From NCBI GenBank assembly GCA_001818365.1, contig MHKK01000047.1:1-11447 (forward strand): 11,447 nt of DNA, given 5' to 3'. The first letter of the stretch is position 1; each line of letters begins with the position of its first letter. The notes beneath the pieces were generated by a model. That model saw nothing but the letters and a program-made list of their open reading frames with translations. It was not told the origin of the DNA and ran no database searches. Shown one piece after another: positions 5,159-11,359 of the stretch. Position numbers and translations under genes: made by a program. Source of the DNA: Candidatus Komeilibacteria bacterium RIFCSPHIGHO2_01_FULL_52_14 (GTDB lineage: Bacteria; Patescibacteriota; Patescibacteriia; UBA1558; 2-01-FULL-52-15).

Positions 5159-6376
5159 ATGCCTGCTTTTTCGTATACCGCGCTTGATAAGTCGAATGCG
5201 TTCGTAAAATCATCGGTAACGGCTGCGTCGCTGGTAAAGGCACGACGGCAGCTCCACCGTGACGGTTTTCAGGTCGTTAACATACGGCGAGAAACGCGAA
5301 ACGCCGGTGCCGCATCGCGACTGAACACATTGTTAACCCGCATATCGCGCGTTGATAGGATTTTTTTTACCCGATATCTCAATACGCTGCTTGAATCGGG
5401 CATCCCCCTGGATCAGGCGCTCAAGATAACCGCCGAACAGGTTGAAAAACCGGTGTTTAAGCATGTCTTGCAGGATATGCATTCGCAGGTGCTGCAGGGA
5501 CAGCCGCTTCATGCGGCATTGCTGCGGCATAAGAAGTATTTTTCTCCTTTTTTCATAAATCTGGTGAAGGTCGGGGAGAGGAGCGGTAAGCTTCATGAAG
5601 TGTTGTTGCACGCTCTGGAGCAGCAGGAACAGGATTATGAATTGGTCAGTAAGGTGCGTGGCGCAATGGTGTACCCGGCGATCATTGTGGCAGCAGCCAT
5701 TGTGATAGTCACGTTCATGATGGTTTTTGTCGTCCCGAAGATCACGGGGATCTTATTGGAATACAATGTTGAACTACCTCTGACGACAAGAATTCTGATA
5801 GCGACAAGTCATTTTCTCGCAACGTTCGGGATCGTCGTTATACCGCTCGCGGTGGCATTCTGCGTCGTTGGGTTCCGCCTGTGGGTTTCCACGACATCGG
5901 GCAAGCGGCAGTGGGATACGCTGAAACTAAACATTCCGGTTTTTAAGAATATCGTCAGGGAGTTTAACCTGGCACGCATTTCGCGGGCCATGAGCGCGTT
6001 GCTCAAGAGCGGCGTGCCGGTTGACCAGGCATTTGATCTTGCTGCAAGCGTTTCGGGCAATGTCCATTATCAGAATTCACTGCGTTCGGGAGTGGTGTTT
6101 ATCCGCAAGGGAATTGCGATGACAGAAATTTTTCACGGATACCCAAAACTCTATCCGCCGCTCGCCACGCGCATGGTGGAGGTGGGTGAGCGATCGGGCC
6201 GCATCGATCATATGTTCGATCGTCTGGCGACGTTTTACGAAAAATCGGTTGCACGCACCCTCGCAAGCCTTTCGACCATTATCGAGCCGTTCCTGCTTCT
6301 CCTTATCGGTTTTATCGTCGGTTTTCTGGGACTTGCGATACTTACTCCGATCTGGAAATTTGCGCAGACCGTTTAA
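5159..6376 (+). CDS. pilC: Type IV pilus inner-membrane platform protein PilC (GspF family)
   Basis: The polytopic platform protein that couples PilB rotation to pilin insertion. The 405 residues hold two GspF repeats: the first begins at RYLNTLLESGIPLDQALKI (about 77 on), the second at ISRAMSALLKSGVPVDQAF (about 275 on). Each ends in the VGERSGK / VGERSGR motif followed by a membrane region. Three hydrophobic segments lie near 168-195, 213-240 and 374-400, as in the family. The start is 3 bp after the pilB stop, so translation is probably coupled. The next gene starts 4 bp after this stop. The identification is firm; whether it serves a pilus or a secretion pseudopilus cannot be told from this gene alone. 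Confidence 0.95.
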   Translation: MPAFSYTALDKSNAFVKSSVTAASLVKARRQLHRDGFQVVNIRRETRNAGAASRLNTLLTRISRVDRIFFTRYLNTLLESGIPLDQALKITAEQVEKPVFKHVLQDMHSQVLQGQPLHAALLRHKKYFSPFFINLVKVGERSGKLHEVLLHALEQQEQDYELVSKVRGAMVYPAIIVAAAIVIVTFMMVFVVPKITGILLEYNVELPLTTRILIATSHFLATFGIVVIPLAVAFCVVGFRLWVSTTSGKRQWDTLKLNIPVFKNIVREFNLARISRAMSALLKSGVPVDQAFDLAASVSGNVHYQNSLRSGVVFIRKGIAMTEIFHGYPKLYPPLATRMVEVGERSGRIDHMFDRLATFYEKSVARTLASLSTIIEPFLLLLIGFIVGFLGLAILTPIWKFAQTV

Positions 6377-6380
6377 AGTT

Positions 6381-6986
6381 ATGCGCGGTATCTCAAAGGA
6401 ATTGTGCCTTACCTCGACGTCGGCTCGTCGAAACACCAGTGGGTTCACCCAGCATCTCTTTCCATTTCGAACAAAGAAATGGTTGGGTCTTGTTTCAAAT
6501 GACAAGAAACTGGGTTCACCCAGCACCACTTTTGCGCGCAAAAGTGGTGCTGGGTTTACCTTTGTCGAGGTGATGACGGTTATCGGTATTATGACGGTGC
6601 TCGTGGCGGCTTCTGTCCCGAGTTATTTTACCTTGCGATCCAATATTTTTTTGAGCGACGAGGTTCAGCATGCGGGGGAGACCCTGCGAACCGCTCAGAG
6701 CCGTTCCATAACCTCGCAGGGCGGCTTTCGGCACGGGGTGCATTTTGACAGCAGCGTCGTCCCCAATACGTATGGCTTGTTTTATATAGACGATGCGGGG
6801 ACGAGCGTATACAGCTCTCCGAGTCCATTGAATCATGATCTACGGTTTTTGAGCCCGACTCCGGCAGATATCGTATTTGCGCATCTGAGCGGGATGACTA
6901 CCGCTGCGACCGTTGTTGTCGGGTATCCGAGCGGTGACCAGAAAACGATTCAGATCGACGCCAACGGTAAGATCATTCTCCCATGA
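6381..6986 (+). CDS. GspH/FimT-like pseudopilin with an inserted palindromic element
   Basis: A minor pilin-like protein. The prepilin peptidase site is SGAG, then FTFVEVM: cleavage after G58 leaves F59 as +1 and E63 as +5, followed by a hydrophobic helix and a GspH/FimT-like C-terminal domain of about 143 mature residues. The chosen ATG is 4 bp after the pilC stop, like the other couplings here; the frame stays open further upstream inside pilC, but a start there would overlap pilC heavily. The leader is oddly long (58 residues). Residues 21-23 (G-F-T after SARRNTS) look like a first cleavage motif, and GGGTTCACC there is echoed by GGGTTTACC at the real site exactly 111 bp later. Removing those 37 codons gives a normal 21-residue leader ending ARRNTSG and then FTFVEVM. 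Some TTG/CTG starts nearer the site are possible but lack Shine-Dalgarno sites. Confidence 0.85.
   Translation: MRGISKELCLTSTSARRNTSGFTQHLFPFRTKKWLGLVSNDKKLGSPSTTFARKSGAGFTFVEVMTVIGIMTVLVAASVPSYFTLRSNIFLSDEVQHAGETLRTAQSRSITSQGGFRHGVHFDSSVVPNTYGLFYIDDAGTSVYSSPSPLNHDLRFLSPTPADIVFAHLSGMTTAATVVVGYPSGDQKTIQIDANGKIILP
6441..6560. repeat. 111-bp in-frame palindromic insertion in a pilin leader
   Basis: GGGTTYACC occurs at 6441-6449, 6512-6520 and 6552-6560. Between the last two lies a perfect 38-bp palindrome (about 6518-6555: ACCCAGCACCACTTTTGCG and its reverse complement). CTGGGTTCACCCAG occurs at about 6510-6523 and a near copy near 6440. Smaller hairpins are CCATTTC / GAAATGG and CTTGT / ACAAG. 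The spacings (71 and 40 bp) each shift the frame but sum to 111, keeping it. It resembles in principle the Rickettsia palindromic elements that sit in-frame in genes. Confidence 0.7.
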
Positions 6987-7561
6987 ACATCGTACCCAAA
7001 GAGCGAGGGTTCAGCTTGGTTGAAGCGCTGGTTGCCATAGCAATGGCAAGCATTATCGTCGTGGTCATCGGCAGCTCATTGGGTTCCGTGTACCGTGTAT
7101 ATACGGCGAGCACCATGAAACAGCAGGCGGTTGCCTATGCGCAGGAATCCCTCGAGCTGATAACTGCCTATCGAAATAGTCCGGCGGTATTTGCGTGCAT
7201 CGGCGGTACGCCGTGTACCGCACCCGATACCCAGCAGTGTACACCACTCACGGGTTACAACGGCTGCTGGACGCGGTATCCGCGGGGAATTCCGGCAGGA
7301 GCCGCCCAGTACCATTTTGTCAGTACTGGCGGCGCGTGGCAACTGCAATCTGGCGCAGAGACCATCGCATCGAATACCGCGTTCAGTCGCGCGATATCGC
7401 TTCAGAATTTGTGCCGTGATGCAAGCGGCGAGATCGGGCTGGCAGGGTGTACCGAGGATTTGAACAGTAAGCAGGTAACCGCTACGGTTTCGTGGGTTGA
7501 ACGCGGTCAGACCAAGTCGGTACAGCTGCAAAAGATTTTGAACGGATCAAAACCCCTATGA
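6983..7561 (+). CDS. PilV-like minor pseudopilin
   Basis: A 192-residue pilin-like protein. Its short leader MNIVPKERG ends at G9, with F10 as +1 and E14 as +5 in FSLVEALVAIAMAS, a standard class III signal that also serves as the membrane helix. The exported domain has six cysteines, C72, C78, C86, C95, C144 and C156, an even number with four close together, so two or three disulfides are likely. It overlaps the previous and next genes by ATGA, so translation is coupled. Minor pseudopilins of the PilV/GspI kind help start pilus assembly and form the tip; the assignment rests on signal type and gene order rather than a clear C-terminal domain. Confidence 0.85.
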   Translation: MNIVPKERGFSLVEALVAIAMASIIVVVIGSSLGSVYRVYTASTMKQQAVAYAQESLELITAYRNSPAVFACIGGTPCTAPDTQQCTPLTGYNGCWTRYPRGIPAGAAQYHFVSTGGAWQLQSGAETIASNTAFSRAISLQNLCRDASGEIGLAGCTEDLNSKQVTATVSWVERGQTKSVQLQKILNGSKPL

Positions 7562-8061
7562 AGCGACAGGATGGCTACACCATTGTCGAACTCCTCGTAT
7601 ACATGGCTATCTCGACGCTCGCAATCGTCGTTTTGACCTCATTTATGGTTGACGTCACCAAATACGCGGCAAGCACCAGGGCGAGGAAAGACATCGAGGA
7701 GAACGCGCGCCTTGTTTTTTCCCGCATGACGCAGGATATTCGATCGGCCCGGGTGCTCAACGCCGTCGGTGCGGGATCGAATGAACTTGATTTTCAAAAT
7801 GGCGTTGGTGCGGCCCTAGGATATCGGTGGAATACCGGCTCATTTATTTTGGAGTACAATGACGGTTCGGGTACCTGGACGGCTTTGACCACGGACAAGG
7901 TTCGAGTCACAAACCTGAATTTCACGAATCAAACGACGGGAAACCCCGACGAAGTGACGGTCGATCTCGAATTACATCAAAAAAATCCCTCGGCGCCCGC
8001 CGGTCAGCAGTATGGAATCCATTTAGTCACGACGGTGATCCGGCACGGGTCGGTTTATTGA
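7558..8061 (+). CDS. PilW/GspJ-like minor pseudopilin
   Basis: A 167-residue prepilin-like protein. The leader MKRQDG is cut after G6, giving Y7 as +1 and E11 as +5 in YTIVELLVYMAIS, then a hydrophobic helix. The mature part begins with a helical stretch (KDIEENARLVFSRMTQDIRS) typical of PilW/GspJ minor pseudopilins, followed by a beta-rich domain. It has no cysteine at all, in contrast to its two neighbours. It overlaps the upstream gene by ATGA, and its stop TGA touches the next gene. Its likely role is in the priming or tip complex of the pilus. Confidence 0.85.
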   Translation: MKRQDGYTIVELLVYMAISTLAIVVLTSFMVDVTKYAASTRARKDIEENARLVFSRMTQDIRSARVLNAVGAGSNELDFQNGVGAALGYRWNTGSFILEYNDGSGTWTALTTDKVRVTNLNFTNQTTGNPDEVTVDLELHQKNPSAPAGQQYGIHLVTTVIRHGSVY

Positions 8062-8066
8062 AGCTT

Positions 8067-9506
8067 ATGAAAACCAGCGTATATTCCAACCAGGACGGCG
8101 TACTCGTTATACTCGCACTGATGGTCATATCGGTCTTTGCGGTAACCATTCTTGGAACTATCAGCACCTTGGCCTCAAGTGAATTGGCCAAGACGTCCTC
8201 GATCGCGGCAACCGAAAAGACCTTTCACGCGGCAGAAACCGGCATTGATGAGGCGCTGTATAGATTGCTGCATAACCCGGGGCAAGGGGATTTTCCCATT
8301 GATCCCCAATTTACCGGCGGCGTGACGGTACAAGTATGGATCGATCCGGATCCCTTGGATCATTTTAAGCAAACGATTACCTCGGTTGCCACTGACGTAA
8401 CCGGAAAGAAAAGAACGTTACGGATGGGTGTCGTGACCAACGCATTTTCCGGCGGGTTCGATTCCGCCGTACAGGCCGGTGATGGAGGCATTACTATGGA
8501 GGAAAATTCATGGATTGTTGGATCGGTTTATTCCAATGGACCCATCTTGGGGGCCAATAAAGCATACATAAGAGGCGATGTAACTGTTGCGAACAATCTG
8601 TTCTTGCAAGAGGTCTGCGTGGGGGACATTCCGGGCGGCAGTCAGTGCGTTACCGATACCGATGTTGATACCGGGGCGCCGATATCGCGAAATGTTCATG
8701 CATACGAACTCAGAAGCAGCGAGATCTGGGGGGATGCATACTATCAGATGCTAACCGGCGCGATAAAGGTTAATGGTACGAGCTGTTCGGGCAATGCGAG
8801 TTGTCATCTCGTGACGACCGATCCGCCGACAGTTCCATTGCCGATTACCGATGATATTGTTCACACATGGGAGAGCGGTATTGGTAATCCGCCACCTGCA
8901 ACATCAGGCCCTTGTACCGTCGGCACCGACAATTATGCGTATTGCATCAAGAGTAGCGACCCGCCCCTGATCTTGGAAAATAATAAAATTGTGGGAGACG
9001 TATGGGTCCAGAAAGGCACAACGCTTACGCTCAAGGGAAACGTATGGGTCGTTGGTAAGATCGTTTTTGAATCCAGCGGCAGCTCGGTGCATGACAGTCT
9101 TATTCAGGCACTTGGGCCGGGAGCCAAGGTCATGATTGCCGACGATGGTAATGATTCGAACGATGCCGACATTATAGACATGGCTCCCAATTATGACGTT
9201 CAGGGGTCATGCACCGATTGCAGTAGTTATGTGCTTTTGGTTTCTATGAGTCGTAATATGGATACCTCTGCTATGCCGTACGCCGTTTATGCAAGCAACA
9301 ACTCAAACTCCCTTGTGCTGGCTGCGCCCAACGGCTCAATACGTGTCAAGCAAGGCGGTGAAGCGAAGGCAATGGCTTCGAAACAGTTACATTTGGAACA
9401 GGGGAGCCATGTCGTGTATAGTCCCGCTCTGGGAAGTTTTTACGTTTCCCCCAATGGAAATTATACGTTCGCTCCGGATCCGAATAATCCCTGGCAGGAA
9501 CTCTGA
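8067..9506 (+). CDS. PilX-like pseudopilin with large exported domain
   Basis: A 479-residue protein with an N-terminus like PilX: leader MKTSVYSNQDG, then VLVILALMVISVFAVTIL, and the AAETGIDEAL motif after the helix. It has Leu, not Glu, at +5, as in PilX/GspK-type pseudopilins that sit at the tip. The exported part is unusually big and Gly/Asn/Val-rich with short repeated strands (ILENNKIVGDVWVQKG, LTLKGNVWVVGKIVF, NGSIRVKQGGEAKAM), suggesting a beta-solenoid. Eight cysteines fall in four close pairs (184/194, 240/246, 283/293, 382/385). The start is ATG at 8067, 5 bp after the previous stop; TTG at 8058 overlapping TGA is an alternative that adds three residues. An adhesin-like tip role is inferred. 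Confidence 0.82.
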   Translation: MKTSVYSNQDGVLVILALMVISVFAVTILGTISTLASSELAKTSSIAATEKTFHAAETGIDEALYRLLHNPGQGDFPIDPQFTGGVTVQVWIDPDPLDHFKQTITSVATDVTGKKRTLRMGVVTNAFSGGFDSAVQAGDGGITMEENSWIVGSVYSNGPILGANKAYIRGDVTVANNLFLQEVCVGDIPGGSQCVTDTDVDTGAPISRNVHAYELRSSEIWGDAYYQMLTGAIKVNGTSCSGNASCHLVTTDPPTVPLPITDDIVHTWESGIGNPPPATSGPCTVGTDNYAYCIKSSDPPLILENNKIVGDVWVQKGTTLTLKGNVWVVGKIVFESSGSSVHDSLIQALGPGAKVMIADDGNDSNDADIIDMAPNYDVQGSCTDCSSYVLLVSMSRNMDTSAMPYAVYASNNSNSLVLAAPNGSIRVKQGGEAKAMASKQLHLEQGSHVVYSPALGSFYVSPNGNYTFAPDPNNPWQEL

Positions 9507-9526
9507 CAAACTCTCGGATGGCATCG

Positions 9527-9554
9527 TTGATTTTTATGTACTACTCGCTATACT
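9527..9554 (+). promoter_or_regulatory. Promoter giving a probably leaderless mRNA
   Basis: TTGATT (9527-9532), 16-bp spacer, TATACT (9549-9554). The expected transcript start, about 7 bases after the -10, coincides with the A of the ATG at 9561. Confidence 0.7.
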
Positions 9555-9560
9555 AATAGT

Positions 9561-9839
9561 ATGGAATATCTTCCCATCACCTCCGTTATTTACGGCCTGT
9601 TTCTTATCGCGTTGAGCATGTTGTTCAGCAAGTATACGATCGGAGAGTTCAGCACGCTGGTCTATGGGATTTTTTTCATTGGTTTCGGTATCGGGTTTTA
9701 TCTGCTGCGTGTCGGAGCCGACCTTGGTCTGAGCGTGAATAACGAGGGAAATTGGATCTGGTTTTTTAGCGTCATGTTTTTTGCAACGGCGGTGCACATT
9801 TTTTTCAAAGCATCGCGGATTGTCGGTGTGCGACGCTAG
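9561..9839 (+). CDS. Small three-span membrane protein, function unknown
   Basis: A 92-residue protein I do not recognise. It has three hydrophobic segments, about 7-24 (ITSVIYGLFLIALSMLF), 32-50 (LVYGIFFIGFGIGFYLL) and 66-82 (WIWFFSVMFFATAVHIFF), and a basic C-terminal tail (KASRIVGVRR) that probably stays in the cytoplasm. A good promoter ends 6 bases before the ATG, so the message is likely leaderless, and no Shine-Dalgarno exists. It lies 54 bp after the pil operon but has its own promoter, so it need not belong to the pilus. It converges on the next gene across a shared terminator. The coding call rests on promoter placement and clean membrane topology. Confidence 0.7.
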   Translation: MEYLPITSVIYGLFLIALSMLFSKYTIGEFSTLVYGIFFIGFGIGFYLLRVGADLGLSVNNEGNWIWFFSVMFFATAVHIFFKASRIVGVRR

Positions 9840-9869
9840 GCACAGAGCAGTACTAACGAACGCTGTTAC

Positions 9870-9915
9870 AATCAAAAAAACCACCGGGAGCATGGATCCG
9901 GTGGTTTTTTTGATT
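9870..9915. terminator. Perfect bidirectional terminator
   Basis: 18-bp perfect arms: AATCAAAAAAACCACCGG (9870-9887) and CCGGTGGTTTTTTTGATT (9898-9915), loop of 10. The T7 and A7 runs give a U-tract in both directions, ending the convergent genes on either side. Confidence 0.95.
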
Positions 9916-9918
9916 TCG

Positions 9919-11001
9919 CTACTCCACGGCTTGTCCTGATTCTTCGAGATTCACTGTTTCAACTGGTATCTGGTTAATATTTTGTTCCGTGATGCCGAGC
10001 GACAGTTTTCGCATGATCAGATAGGCGGTATCCCCATCTTTCAGGTAATATCGTTTACCATTGAGAATATACCACGCCTGTCCGTGCGCATTGTTCCCGG
10101 TGACCTGCAGGAGAAGTTTGCCTTCCAAGCGTTTAGCAAGATTAGTATCACTGCCCTGTAATGCAGATCCAGCCGGATCTTCAGACGCAGCGCTTGTACC
10201 ATCAACTCTTCCTAACGGTATTTTTTTGATAGTATCGGTTGTGACTCCTAAACCCACTGCTCGGAGTATGTTGAAGGCAGAGGTTCCATCTTGCAGATAA
10301 AACCTGGTCCCTGTATCCGGGCTCAGATAGAACGCCTCCCCGTTATTTTCGACGCTCAAGAGAATTCTTCCCTTGAGTCGCTTAATCATCGGACCGTTGA
10401 TGCTTTGAACCATCTTTTTTTCACGCGCGATAACCTTCTGTTCCGTGGCGCTTAATGGCAGATTCAATTGCTTAACACGCGGCTTCAGCTGTTTGATGCG
10501 ACTGATATCGCCGAGAAATTTCGCTCCGTTAGCGGTCAGCAACGTTGGCGTGGTTGTCGGGGTCGTTGTAGCGTCATCTCCACCCATCTTCCGCTCCCTG
10601 TTCAATAAAAGATGCTCAAGCGCGTTCGCAAGACCCTTATTGGGATGGTCTTCAAGATTCGATTTAACGCGGTCTATGGCTCTGTCCAGACCCAGGAGTT
10701 TCGGCGTTGTCGTGGCAAGGGGCGGTGTTGTCGTGGCAAGGGGCGGAGGGGTTGTAGTATTCGATTCGGTTGCGATTTTAATATAACCTTTAACGATGGG
10801 TCGGTGCGGGATATACGAAACGTGCGGCGCAAGAGCGGAGATATTGTTATATGAAAAATGAGGGGTGCCAAAAGGAAGTTGCTCATGAAGCGCAGTTGCT
10901 TGCGCATCGATGCTTGTTACGCTCAGAAAAAAAAGAAGCGTCGTGCAGGTGCACATCAGCTTCGTAAAAGGGCTCATTACAGCCCATATGGGTTTCTGCA
11001 T
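9919..11001 (-). CDS. Secreted protein with two C-terminal GEAWY/GKRYYL-type repeats
   Basis: A 360-residue exported protein. A signal peptide covers about 1-36 (TLLFFLSVTS core, AQA cleavage), possibly starting at M9. A Thr/Pro linker follows (TTTPPPLATTTPPLATTT), then a helical, charged middle with another TTTPTTTP stretch. Two related repeats lie at about 207-264 and 290-347: KRLKGRILLSV, GEAFYLSPDTGTRFYLQDG, LGVTTD against KRLEGKLLLQV, GQAWYILNGKRYYLKDG, LGITEQ. I know this repeat from surface or cell-wall proteins of Patescibacteria, where it is of unknown function. Thr/Pro linkers suggest it spans the cell wall. No anchor is seen, so it is secreted or held by the repeats. No Shine-Dalgarno; an A-rich leader precedes the ATG. 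Confidence 0.85.
   Translation of the reverse strand: MQKPIWAVMSPFTKLMCTCTTLLFFLSVTSIDAQATALHEQLPFGTPHFSYNNISALAPHVSYIPHRPIVKGYIKIATESNTTTPPPLATTTPPLATTTPKLLGLDRAIDRVKSNLEDHPNKGLANALEHLLLNRERKMGGDDATTTPTTTPTLLTANGAKFLGDISRIKQLKPRVKQLNLPLSATEQKVIAREKKMVQSINGPMIKRLKGRILLSVENNGEAFYLSPDTGTRFYLQDGTSAFNILRAVGLGVTTDTIKKIPLGRVDGTSAASEDPAGSALQGSDTNLAKRLEGKLLLQVTGNNAHGQAWYILNGKRYYLKDGDTAYLIMRKLSLGITEQNINQIPVETVNLEESGQAVE
10706..10746 (-). repeat. 21-bp tandem repeat coding Thr/Pro linker
   Basis: GTTGTCGTGGCAAGGGGCGG occurs at 10706-10725 and 10727-10746, period 21 bp, encoding PPLATTT twice. It is a likely site of length variation by slippage. Confidence 0.85.
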
Positions 11002-11030
11002 ACTTTTTGTTTTTATTTAAGATGCCCGGA

Positions 11031-11055
11031 ATCCTTAGCAGCGTGCTGCTAGGAT
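11031..11055. repeat. Hairpin upstream of the secreted-protein gene
   Basis: TAGCAGC (11036-11042), GT, GCTGCTA (11045-11051), extended by ATCC / GGAT with one bulged T. It lies about 30 bp upstream of the minus-strand start and could affect its expression. Confidence 0.6.
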
Positions 11056-11075
11056 GGAGGGCTTTGTAAATTTTT

Positions 11076-11090
11076 GTCGGCGGAGCCGAC
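11076..11090. repeat. Small hairpin GTCGGC-3-GCCGAC, copy 2
   Basis: GTCGGC, loop GGA, GCCGAC; same arms as 2061-2075. It lies just before copy B of the structured repeat. Confidence 0.6.
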
Positions 11091-11098
11091 ACCCTTCT

Positions 11099-11150
11099 TA
11101 AAGAACCCGCCCCGCTACCTTGTGATATATCGCAAGGTCGGGATCATTTT
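11099..11150. repeat. Structured repeat, copy B (pairs with 1820-1866)
   Basis: The left 22 bases differ from 1820-1841 by one base. The stem ACCTTG (11117-11122) / CAAGGT (11133-11138) encloses TGATATATCG, which can pair on itself. AGGTCGGG and TCATT follow as in copy A. The outer arms GAACCCG / CGGGATC carry one mismatch. Confidence 0.75.
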
Positions 11151-11251
11151 TGCTAACTTTAGCTATTTATAGATGCATTTTAGCACAATTTTTCGAAAAA
11201 GTCAAATATTTCGGCCTTTTTTTGATTTTTTTTTATAGATTTGAAAGGCCG

Positions 11252-11260
11252 TGCTATACT
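11252..11260 (+). promoter_or_regulatory. Extended -10 promoter of tRNA-Arg
   Basis: TGCTATACT is an extended -10 box (TGnTATACT) 14 bases before the first tRNA base. No good -35 lies at 16-18 bp; the upstream stretch is T-rich. Confidence 0.7.
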
Positions 11261-11274
11261 TGTGCCTGACCTAT

Positions 11275-11349
11275 GCCTCCATAGTATAATGGATAGAACG
11301 CAGGTTTCCGGTACCTGAAGTGTAGGTTCGATTCCTACTGGAGGCACCA
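11275..11349 (+). tRNA. tRNA-Arg (anticodon CCG)
   Basis: Acceptor GCCTCCA (11275-11281) with TGGAGGC (11339-11345), discriminator A11346, and CCA encoded at 11347-11349. Anticodon stem CAGGT / ACCTG with loop TTCCGGT, so the anticodon is CCG (11308-11310), reading CGG. T-stem GTAGG / CCTAC with loop TTCGATT. The D-stem GTAT / GAAC has an A-A mismatch in the third pair, a mild oddity. A block resembling the element behind tRNA-Asp begins 10 bp after the CCA. Confidence 0.95.
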
Positions 11350-11359
11350 CGACATTGTG

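Noticed and set aside
6186..6380. Earlier start of the GspH-like gene inside pilC
   Set aside because: Would overlap the conserved PilC C-terminus by 190 bp. The translation there is not leader-like, and ATG 6381 fits the coupling pattern.
8058..8066. TTG start for the PilX-like gene
   Set aside because: TTGA overlap imitates the ATGA couplings, but ATG at 8067 is a stronger start and gives a normal leader. Kept only as an alternative.
11241..11260. TTGAAA as -35 box for tRNA-Arg
   Set aside because: Only 8 bp from TATACT; the extended -10 explains the promoter better.
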